From a bacterium HR30 (GTDB lineage Bacteria; Desulfobacterota; Binatia; HRBIN30), in the NCBI GenBank assembly GCA_002898795.1, contig BEIG01000022.1, positions 1 through 37,868 on the forward strand: DNA of 37,868 nucleotides. Direction: 5' to 3'. The position numbers were made by a program, and so were the translations under genes. Below the pieces are notes generated by a model that was not told the origin of the DNA, did not search any database, and saw nothing but the letters and a program-made list of their open reading frames with translations. This document shows, in pieces, positions 30,427 through 37,868 of the stretch (its first letter is position 1; each line of letters starts with the position of its first letter).

Positions 30427-31617
30427 ATGAACGACGACTTTGGTTCCCAATCCGTTTCGCTGCACGGCAAGTTACACGGCAAGGTAGAAGTCCGTAGCAA
30501 AGTGCCCCTGCAAAACCGGCTCGACTTGAGCCTGGCGTATACGCCCGGGGTGGCTCAAGTTTGTCTGGAAATCGCGCGGAACCCGGCCAGGGTTCACGAA
30601 CTAACGGTCAAGCACAACACTGTGGCCGTGGTTTCCGACGGCTCTGCAATCCTCGGTCTTGGCAATCTCGGTGCAGCGGCAGCGATTCCCGTGATGGAGG
30701 GCAAGGCGGTACTGTTCAAAGAGTTCGCCAACGTGGATGCCTTCCCGATCTGTCTGGACACGCAAGACACCGATGAAATCGTCCGCACCGTGCGTGCGCT
30801 GGCTCCAGTGTTTGGAGGCATCAACCTGGAGGATATCGCCGCGCCGCGCTGTTTCGAGGTAGAGGCGCGACTGCAAGACCTGGGCATCCCGGTGTTTCAC
30901 GACGACCAGCACGGCACCGCCATTGTCGTGCTTGCTGCATTGATCAATGCCCTCAAGGTCACACGCAAAGACCTTTCCCAGTGCACCATCGTCTTCAGCG
31001 GCAGTGGTGCCTCAGCTATTGCGTGCGCCAAGCTCATCCGCAGTTTTGGCACCTTGGGCGTGCTCCCACCGCCAGGAGATGTCCTTCTTTGTGACTCCAG
31101 GGGTATCGTTCACAAAGACCGGACCGATCTCAACCCGTACAAGCAGGAGTTGCTCGAGTGGACCAACCGGCACAACCGCTCCGGAGGCCTCGCCGACGCT
31201 CTGAAAGGAGCGGATGTATTTATCGGGCTTTCTCAGGCCGGTCTCGTCACACCAGAGATGATCGAATCAATGAACCGTGAGCCGATCGTGTTCGCGATGG
31301 CAAACCCGGTTCCGGAAATTATGCCGGACCTGGCTCGGGCTGCCGGGGCCGTCGTTGTCGGTACTGGTCGCAGTGACTTTCCGAATCAAATCAACAACGT
31401 TCTGGCCTTTCCCGGCGTGTTTCGTGGCGCGCTCGACGCGAAAGCCACAGTGATCAATGAGGAAATGAAAGTGGCCGCCGCGCAAGCCCTCGCAGCTATT
31501 GTGCTGGAACCGACACCAGAGCGCATCTTGCCCGACCCACTGGATAAATCCGTGGCTTATCGCGTAGGGGAAGCCGTGGCCGAAGCGGCTCGGCGCTCCG
31601 GCGTGTGTCGGCCCTGA
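30427..31617 (+). CDS. NAD(P)-dependent malic enzyme
   Basis: LDLSLAYTPGVAQVCLEIARNP, VAVVSDGSAILGLGNLGAAAAIPVMEGKAVLFKEFANVDAFPICLDTQD, GINLEDIAAPRCFEVE, PVFHDDQHGTAIVVLAALINALK. No phosphotransacetylase domain. Confidence 0.96.
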   Translation: MNDDFGSQSVSLHGKLHGKVEVRSKVPLQNRLDLSLAYTPGVAQVCLEIARNPARVHELTVKHNTVAVVSDGSAILGLGNLGAAAAIPVMEGKAVLFKEFANVDAFPICLDTQDTDEIVRTVRALAPVFGGINLEDIAAPRCFEVEARLQDLGIPVFHDDQHGTAIVVLAALINALKVTRKDLSQCTIVFSGSGASAIACAKLIRSFGTLGVLPPPGDVLLCDSRGIVHKDRTDLNPYKQELLEWTNRHNRSGGLADALKGADVFIGLSQAGLVTPEMIESMNREPIVFAMANPVPEIMPDLARAAGAVVVGTGRSDFPNQINNVLAFPGVFRGALDAKATVINEEMKVAAAQALAAIVLEPTPERILPDPLDKSVAYRVGEAVAEAARRSGVCRP

Positions 31618-31756
31618 CGTTCTGTTCTTCCGGAATCGTCTGCGAACCCGGCCGGAAATTTTCCGGGCCGCAAGCAACCAACTTCGGGTACTCGAAATGG
31701 CTGGTTCGCCACTGATGCTTGCAGTGGTCCCTCACGGCCAGTACGCTCTTTGGCCG

Positions 31757-32419
31757 ATGTCCTCAAAGACTTGCATCGCGAGCCTGAGCAGCATGCTCGT
31801 GCTTGCCAGTGCTGCCCTTGCACAGCTTGGCAGCGTCGGACCCGTGCGGGACACCGGCGGGCCGCTGAGAGAATCGAGCCAAGCGGTGCGCGATGCAACG
31901 GGCGCTGTGCGAGAATCGAGCCTGCCCAACGATGGAGACTTCCGTCGACCGCTCAGCGGGCTCCCCGTCAGCGCTGGTAGCAGGAGCGTTTACGGCAGCG
32001 GGTCGGTACGCGATGCGACTGCAGGATCCGTCGCCGACATTGGCCGCAGCAGCTCGCTGCCGGTGTTCCTGTTCGAATACCCCCTGAATCCGAATAGCGG
32101 AGAAGGTTTGGAGTCGCTCGAAACCAGTCTTCGGACCCTTACCCCCAGCGAAGAGGACCAAACTACGCCAGAAGAAACTGCAAGCAAAGACACGGAAGTT
32201 GCTTCCGATATGGTTACGGAGTCCACGGCCGAGAGCGAGTCGCCTGCCGGCGAGGGCGAGGTGGCTCCCATCAGGGAGCCGTCACAACGCGACATCTCCA
32301 TGCATGACGAGGAGGTGGAACACAGTCTCACCGAAGATTTGAGTTCCGACCAGTCTGCCTCTTCGGTCTCACGTTCCGATGAAGGCGAGCTGCTGCTGGG
32401 TGGCGAACCAACGCAGTAA
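31757..32419 (+). CDS. Putative secreted protein with 7-residue repeats and an acidic Ser/Glu-rich C-terminus
   Basis: Signal peptide MSSKTCIASLSSMLVLASAALAQ, then GPVRDTG-GPLRESS-QAVRDAT-GAVRESS; low-complexity acidic tail. No family recognised. Confidence 0.65.
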   Translation: MSSKTCIASLSSMLVLASAALAQLGSVGPVRDTGGPLRESSQAVRDATGAVRESSLPNDGDFRRPLSGLPVSAGSRSVYGSGSVRDATAGSVADIGRSSSLPVFLFEYPLNPNSGEGLESLETSLRTLTPSEEDQTTPEETASKDTEVASDMVTESTAESESPAGEGEVAPIREPSQRDISMHDEEVEHSLTEDLSSDQSASSVSRSDEGELLLGGEPTQ

Positions 32420-32881
32420 CCCCGGAGCCCGTGGGGGAATGGAGGCCACCTCGATTGCGGCCACCTGCCCCGACTTGAACGGCATCTGCAGCTTCGCCGA
32501 ATCTCCGACCAGTAACCAAGAAGCCAACCGGCCCATATCCGGCTCGTGTCCTACCAGCACGATCGCCGAAGCCGTGTTGTATTCCACCAAGGAAAGCACC
32601 AAGTCTTCGGGCAAGTGACCTGGGGCGAGTGCTGCGTGCTCTCGGACTTCGGCCTTTAGGGCCACGCTCAGGAGCTGAGCCGTTTCTCTCGCTCGCTTGA
32701 GTGGGCTCGCCAACACGACGTCACACCCCACTCCCAACCGCCTCAAGCCCCGCGCGGCAAGAATCGTGTCCTCCCGTCCCTCGCGAGTCAACAACCGAGC
32801 CGCATCGTCGGCCCCCTCGCGCGCCGGCTCTGCCTGCGCGTGGCGGACCAAGTAAAGCATCTTCCCTCCAGACCTGTTCAT
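32369..32881 (-). CDS. sixA: Phosphohistidine phosphatase SixA
   Basis: MLYLVRHAQAEPAREGADDAARLLTREGREDTILAARGLRRLGVGCDVVLASPLKRARETAQLL...ASAIVLVGHEPDMGRLASWLL: RHG motif and SixA layout. Confidence 0.93.
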   Translation of the reverse strand: MNRSGGKMLYLVRHAQAEPAREGADDAARLLTREGREDTILAARGLRRLGVGCDVVLASPLKRARETAQLLSVALKAEVREHAALAPGHLPEDLVLSLVEYNTASAIVLVGHEPDMGRLASWLLVGDSAKLQMPFKSGQVAAIEVASIPPRAPGLLRWFATQQQLAFIGT

Positions 32882-33972
32882 CCGTTCCCTCGAGTCGGTT
32901 TCTTCGGTCGCGGGACCCCGCCTCGCTGCGCCTGGCGCTCGAACTTTACCAGTAGCGTGTAATACGCTGCGCTGTTGAGCGCCCCATCCACCAAGCGCTG
33001 GGCCTCAGCGCGACAAGCCTCACCACATGACTTCGACCCCCGCTTCGTTCGTGTTTTCCCAGCAATTTCCAGCAACGTCTGCGCTCGTGCCAGCGCCTCG
33101 ATGAGGGCAAAAGGGGGATCCACGAAACTCCCCCCGCTTCTGCGCATGAAGAGGAGAGCCGTATTTTTCAAGCAACCGAGTAACTGTCCAAGTTTGTTCT
33201 CCTCCAAGCCCAAACGAACCGCGGCGTCTTCACCGCGCAGGCGAGCCAAGGCGGCGGCCAGGTGTCTTCCGCGCGCGCCCCGTCGTTCCATGCCGACGAA
33301 CTTCGGAACGCGCGCATACACCGCACGCAGGCCACGCTCGAACTTGGAGGCGATGGTTGGCCGCAGTGCGAACTGCTTTCGCAAAGCCTCGGCGATTCGC
33401 CGCAAGTCCCTGCGCGTCCCGCCCCGTAGCTCAAGCTCCACCTCACGGTAACGCAACACACGCTTTCCATTACCCGACCCGACCGCCACCCGGTCGAACG
33501 CTAATTCCAAAACTTCCCTGCGCCTTTTCCCTGGCTGAACATACACCCCAAAGCAACTCCTTCGCACATGGGTGGCCAACACAGGGTGCAAGGGTCGGCC
33601 AGCGACCACCGCAGCAAGGTGCGGCACCATCTCTGGTGGTAACTGCCTCAGGGGTAAGCGCGGACGCTTATCCAGGAGCACGGTTTTTTCTGGCCGCTCA
33701 TGAACCTGGCCCGCGAGCCTGCCCGCCCACTTCGCGGTGAGCTCCCAGCGGCGCTTCGCCCCGTAGGAGCGGATCCTGAGCGCAACACCTGAGCGCAGAA
33801 GCGACCACTCTGCGGTATCCAAATACACCGACCGGAGCCACGCGTCGCCCTTCGAACGCACGGTGTATGGGCCAAGTTGCCCACCGCGCTGCAGCCAACG
33901 CCACAACTGGTCGTCGGGCGCGTCGAACTTGGCCTCCACTTCCCAATCCACGTTCGAGGTGGTCCTAGGCAT
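32878..33972 (-). CDS. CYTH-domain protein (triphosphate tunnel-like) with a divergent helical C-terminus
   Basis: N-terminal VEAKFDAPDDQLWRWL (ExExK-like), SVYLDTAEWSLLRSGVALRIRSYGAKRRWELTAKW, LAFDRVAVGS, REVELELRGGTRRDLRRIAEAL. The C-terminal half is Arg/Lys-rich and helical, possibly CHAD-like but without a clear motif. Confidence 0.8.
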   Translation of the reverse strand: MPRTTSNVDWEVEAKFDAPDDQLWRWLQRGGQLGPYTVRSKGDAWLRSVYLDTAEWSLLRSGVALRIRSYGAKRRWELTAKWAGRLAGQVHERPEKTVLLDKRPRLPLRQLPPEMVPHLAAVVAGRPLHPVLATHVRRSCFGVYVQPGKRRREVLELAFDRVAVGSGNGKRVLRYREVELELRGGTRRDLRRIAEALRKQFALRPTIASKFERGLRAVYARVPKFVGMERRGARGRHLAAALARLRGEDAAVRLGLEENKLGQLLGCLKNTALLFMRRSGGSFVDPPFALIEALARAQTLLEIAGKTRTKRGSKSCGEACRAEAQRLVDGALNSAAYYTLLVKFERQAQRGGVPRPKKPTRGNG

Positions 33973-33978
33973 CGGGAC

Positions 33979-34959
33979 TTAATTTTGCCAGCGAGCAACC
34001 AGCGTAGCGGACAGCACTCCAGCTCCGGCCAACTGCCCGAGGGACAACCTAAACTCGTCACCTTTGTTCTTTGCGAGCGAACCGGCTGACGATCGTAGCG
34101 GGCGTTTAAATAGGGATTGCGGCAATCCAACGTTGAATTGCAGGTGCTCGATTAATTGTTCCGCCACCAGTCCGGCTACAGGGTTACCACTCGCATCCGC
34201 AGGGTAAAACGAGCGGACCCGTTCTTGGCGTATCCCAGCGACTTCGCGGTACTCTCGCCAACGGCCCAGCCAAATTGGATGCTGCAAAAAAGGAGCCTCG
34301 ACCTGAGCGTACACATGGTCGATCAGGCCAGAGTTCGCGTCGAAATACAAAACCGCCCAGACAATGGGCGACTGCAGATGTCGAGCGTACGTAACCCGTA
34401 ACTTTTCCCACTGCTGCTCTTCGGTCGCTTCCCGCCCGACGTATTCGAGGTTCACCCCGTCCATCTCTGCCAACACGAACGGCAAGCCAAACGAGATCGC
34501 CGAGCTGATCCCGTGAAATTCGGTAAACATTTTTTCCTGCGGATCGTCCACCCATCGGCCGCCACGGAACATCCACGACACCCGGCCATCGTACCCGAAC
34601 AGGATTTCCTCCCGTAATCCGATCGACTCCATGCGCAGGATCGGTCCCTGGTGCAACGGTTGTTTGTGAAAGAAAATCGTTTCGGAGGTGGCGTCGCCCC
34701 GTGCATCAAAAATGGTGAGAGTCGACACGAAGGTTACGTCCACTAGCGCCCGCCAGGCCTCCCAGCCTCCCGCAGCCTCAATTGCCTTCCTCAACACCCT
34801 TCCGGCTTCACCGGCCGGTATGTGCGGCTCGCGCCACACCGCTTTTGGCGGCGTACGCTCCTCCTTCGTTGCGTCGCGGCAGGCGCTCACCGAGAACACC
34901 GCAACACACGCCAACCAAACTTTCCACCAGTAACTTTTCGGGTAACATCCCCGGCTCAC
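33979..34959 (-). CDS. Putative lipoprotein of unknown function
   Basis: GTG start overlapping the cytochrome stop (GTGA); hydrophobic WKVWLACVAVFSVSAC with a lipobox-like VSAC; about 300 aa beta-rich mature part. Family not firmly recognised. Confidence 0.75.
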   Translation of the reverse strand: MSRGCYPKSYWWKVWLACVAVFSVSACRDATKEERTPPKAVWREPHIPAGEAGRVLRKAIEAAGGWEAWRALVDVTFVSTLTIFDARGDATSETIFFHKQPLHQGPILRMESIGLREEILFGYDGRVSWMFRGGRWVDDPQEKMFTEFHGISSAISFGLPFVLAEMDGVNLEYVGREATEEQQWEKLRVTYARHLQSPIVWAVLYFDANSGLIDHVYAQVEAPFLQHPIWLGRWREYREVAGIRQERVRSFYPADASGNPVAGLVAEQLIEHLQFNVGLPQSLFKRPLRSSAGSLAKNKGDEFRLSLGQLAGAGVLSATLVARWQN

Positions 34960-35831
34960 GGCAGTTCTCGAAGGTAATCCACGATTGCACGAATCGTGGT
35001 CCGGTCCAATACCGGGGCAAAGTGGGGCATGGCAGGCTCGTGCTCTCGTAGCATGTGCATGATCGCCTTGCGGATGTCCTCTTCCGAACGGCTTTGAAAG
35101 TACGACCGATCGAACCGTATCGTCGGCAAACGTGCAACCTCGCCAATCACGGCACGAACACCCCGGCCGTCGTCACCGTGGCACACGGCACACACTCGCT
35201 GGTACAGCTCGAACCCGGGAGACAGCAACCGCACAAACGCCGCTAGAGCACGCGCTTCATCGTCACGGATCCGGGGCACCAACGCAGGCATACCGGAGCG
35301 CCCGTGCCGCACCACCTCGATCAACAGTGTGTCCGGGACACTCCGTTGCCACGAAGCATCCATTAGGTTGCGCGGGCGCTTTACCCCACTTGGGAGTGTG
35401 GGTGGCGGTTCGCCATACCACCCGTGGCAATCTGCACACCGTGCCCGGTACAAGGCCCAGCCGCGCTCTACCTGGGGCCAGCGTACTCGCGCCAATCGGC
35501 GCAGGTGCTCGAGAATCTCGCCGGTCTTTGCCTGCAAGTCGGCCCACTTTGCCGGATCCGGCGCCAACGACAAACGCTGACCGCTGTACAATCGCTCGAC
35601 CAATTCTTCAGCCTCGTAGGCACGCAGGAAACCCTCCCGCAGATTGCGTGGCGGGCGCGCGAAGCGCCCTGCGTCGACACCATCGCCCCGCGCCTCTACG
35701 CCGTGGCAGTTGGCACAATAGCGGGCATACGCCTCCCGGCCTACCTGAGCGTAAGCTGTCGGCCCCGTAGCTGTGCCAACCAGCAAGGCTCCAACGCCAA
35801 ACAGAAATCTAATCCAGCCACCACGTTCCAT
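34956..35831 (-). CDS. Secreted triheme cytochrome c
   Basis: Signal peptide MERGGWIRFLFGVGALLVGTATGPTAYAQ; three CxxCH motifs: YARYCANCHG, YRARCADCHG, YQRVCAVCHG. Confidence 0.92.
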   Translation of the reverse strand: MERGGWIRFLFGVGALLVGTATGPTAYAQVGREAYARYCANCHGVEARGDGVDAGRFARPPRNLREGFLRAYEAEELVERLYSGQRLSLAPDPAKWADLQAKTGEILEHLRRLARVRWPQVERGWALYRARCADCHGWYGEPPPTLPSGVKRPRNLMDASWQRSVPDTLLIEVVRHGRSGMPALVPRIRDDEARALAAFVRLLSPGFELYQRVCAVCHGDDGRGVRAVIGEVARLPTIRFDRSYFQSRSEEDIRKAIMHMLREHEPAMPHFAPVLDRTTIRAIVDYLRELP

Positions 35832-36677
35832 CCTTTACCTTGTAGCCCTGCACGCTCTCGCCAACCACACTCCTGCCGAGCCCGGCGCCAAACGGGTACA
35901 CCTACGAGTTCGAACCGCGCGCAGCAAACAAAGCAATGCAGTTGGTTGCCTTGTTCGCCATGCACACGGCCTGCAGCTTTGTGGCCGCGGCAACCTCGAG
36001 CAGTTGCCGTAGCGTTCGGCTTTGGTCCATTCAGGTCAGGTCATCACCAGCGTTGCACGGCTCACTGCTGAGCAATTCCGGGCACTGCTGCGGTAGAACC
36101 TACCGGCCCGAAGACCCCTTCCATCACGCCGGAAACCCCAGCGCCGAAGCGGCAGGGTCACAAAGGATCGAAAGGCTGGTCGTTCGGTTGCTGGTCACCC
36201 CAGAGGAATTTCAGCGGGCGTGCCTCGGACGGCATCTGGGCTACGACCTGCCTCCGCAGGCACCCTTCGCGTGAGCCGAACGTGTTTTGTCCTCAACGGG
36301 GAGCCAGAGCAAAAACAGGCATTCCACAGGTCCGCAATCGTCGGCTGTGCGCACCAGTTACCGTTGCTTTCGAACATTTTCTTTCTTCGATCCCGCGCGA
36401 GTTCGTTTTCCTGCGGCTCCGCCGTGGCCACGGTTTCCCACTCCCGACAACAACCGCGCAACTTTTCCCGAACGAAAACCGCCGTGATCGCCTCGACGCC
36501 AGCGAGTATCGTTGGAAAGGAATGAATCGTGCCGCGGTTGCGTTCCAGAGAACGTTAGGTTCGAGCGCTGCATGTACCCTGGAGATGGCCAATCAACAAA
36601 CAACGAGAAAGACCTTCGTTCGTCGGCCGTCTCGCTTTTCAGGGCAAAGCCTGGCCGTTTTTGCCTTGTTCGTCGCC

Positions 36678-37124
36678 CTAGGCACAGCGAGCCAAAGACC
36701 CAATTTGCGCTGCACCGTCCACTGCTAACGGAGCAGCACACGTGCGAGAGACGCGACCCGCCAGCGACTCTTGGCGACCCGTTCCGCCAAAGCTTTCGGC
36801 GGCCACAATGGCTTGTGCTCCGTGATCTCCGGTATGGCAATAATCCCAGCCAAAGCTAGTCGACGGTCCTCGCGCGCCCACCCCCGGTAGCGTGGCTCCG
36901 TGTTTAACCCACTTTCCTTCTTTTACGGTTTCGACAACTGTGACAACCTTCTCAGTGTGGTGGACCATCCGAAACCAGCCCTCGGCAAACTTTTCCTCTG
37001 CAATCTGCCGCTGCCACCACGCCCCGCAAACACTGCCCGTTATGTTGCTGGTAGCGTTAGCAGGGTGCACGTCTCCTGCGTCACTCGCTGCTGTAGCTTT
37101 CAACGAATTCCAACCCTGTACCAC
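36678..37124 (-). CDS. Possible small hypothetical protein (tentative)
   Basis: GTG-start ORF of 148 aa containing a protein-like stretch WWQRQIAEEKFAEGWFRMVHHTEKVVTVVETVKEGKWVKHGATLPGVGARGPSTSFGWDYCHTGDHGAQAIVAAESFGG. No family recognised. Confidence 0.3.
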   Translation of the reverse strand: MVQGWNSLKATAASDAGDVHPANATSNITGSVCGAWWQRQIAEEKFAEGWFRMVHHTEKVVTVVETVKEGKWVKHGATLPGVGARGPSTSFGWDYCHTGDHGAQAIVAAESFGGTGRQESLAGRVSRTCAAPLAVDGAAQIGSLARCA

Positions 37125-37417
37125 GCACGATTAGCCTCCCCTGGCAGTCGGAGTATTGCCGGGAAACGCACCACTTTTCGATGCGGTCGTACGAGCAAGG
37201 CCACGTGCACTCACTCAGGGCTAGCGCGCCCTGCTTGCACCCCACGATCCGTGGCTCGGGGCCAAAATGCAATTTGCCATCTAGCAAAACGCTTTCGAGC
37301 CTTACCTAAAGCGCGGCCCCTTCCTTGCCGAGCCCTCGCCAGGCTCGCAACAAGAAGAACAAAGGCGCTCTGGTTCAGAACCACTGGCGTCGCAGCGCAA
37401 ATAAAGGAGACAAGCTA

Positions 37418-37868
37418 ATGACGAAGGTTCATTCCCTTCCACAGGCAGTGCCGGCTCCGTCGTGGATCGATCGCCGCATTGCTGCTTGGATGCTGGGCGC
37501 CCTAAAGCAAATCGAGGGATCGTCGCTTCGCATGCGCCTGCCAGATGGCCGGTGGTACGCAGTGGGCAACGGCAACGATGGAGCTCTCGTGACCGTAATG
37601 ATCCACCGGTGGGAGCTGTTTCGACGCTTACTCTGGTACCAAGACATCGGCGCTGGGGAAGCATTTGCGGAAGGCTGGTGGGAGACGGACGATCTTCCAA
37701 GGCTTTGCATGATTTTCCTCCGGGCGTCCACAATGTGGACCTCGCCTTCGCTCGTCCGTACACTGACCCGCTTCCCCCAGTACATCCTGTGGAAGCAGCA
37801 ACGAAACACGCGGCGCGGGAGTCGTCGCAACATTGCCTACCACTACGATCTCAGCAACGATTTCTACC
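37418..37868 (+). CDS. Cyclopropane-fatty-acyl-phospholipid synthase-type SAM methyltransferase, 5' part, truncated by the window edge
   Basis: Not in the ORF track because it runs off the right edge. ATG 37418 after RBS aaggag: MTKVHSLPQAVPAPSWIDRRIAAWMLGALKQIEGSSLRMRLPDGRWY...LLWYQDIGAGEAFAEGWWETDDLPRLCMIFL...RRNIAYHYDLSNDFY, with the family signature NIAYHYDLSNDFY. Confidence 0.92.
   Translation, partial: MTKVHSLPQAVPAPSWIDRRIAAWMLGALKQIEGSSLRMRLPDGRWYAVGNGNDGALVTVMIHRWELFRRLLWYQDIGAGEAFAEGWWETDDLPRLCMIFLRASTMWTSPSLVRTLTRFPQYILWKQQRNTRRGSRRNIAYHYDLSNDFY

Overview
The 37.9 kb window is high-GC bacterial chromosome, mostly housekeeping genes. I saw no rRNA, tRNA, CRISPR array, IS element or phage module. 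From left to right it contains: a shikimate kinase cut by the left edge; an AI-2E-type permease; a nitronate monooxygenase-like protein; a DsbA/DsbC-like thiol oxidoreductase; methylglyoxal synthase; a peroxiredoxin; an MBL-fold hydrolase; dodecin; a complex I cluster with only membrane-arm genes (nuoA-H-J-K-L-M-N, no BCDEFGI); a badly decayed sodium/calcium antiporter pseudogene that the ORF track breaks into fragments; an envelope cluster (htpX, DUF1844, DegP/HtrA, PBP1B-like); an ethylmalonyl-CoA-mutase-like B12 mutase; a secreted FG-GAP beta-propeller with a Thr-Pro minisatellite linker and a C-terminal anchor; 3-hydroxyacyl-CoA dehydrogenase, thiolase and malic enzyme; a secreted protein with 7-residue repeats; a tightly overlapping four-gene operon (triheme cytochrome c, lipoprotein, CYTH protein, SixA); and the start of a cyclopropane-fatty-acid-synthase-type gene cut by the right edge. 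The best leads are the cytochrome/lipoprotein/CYTH/SixA operon, the membrane-arm-only nuo cluster, the antiporter pseudogene, the two repeat-bearing secreted proteins, and two long unexplained intergenic stretches (about 3.78-4.86 kb and 35.83-37.42 kb). All family calls come from reading the translations by eye; no searches were run.
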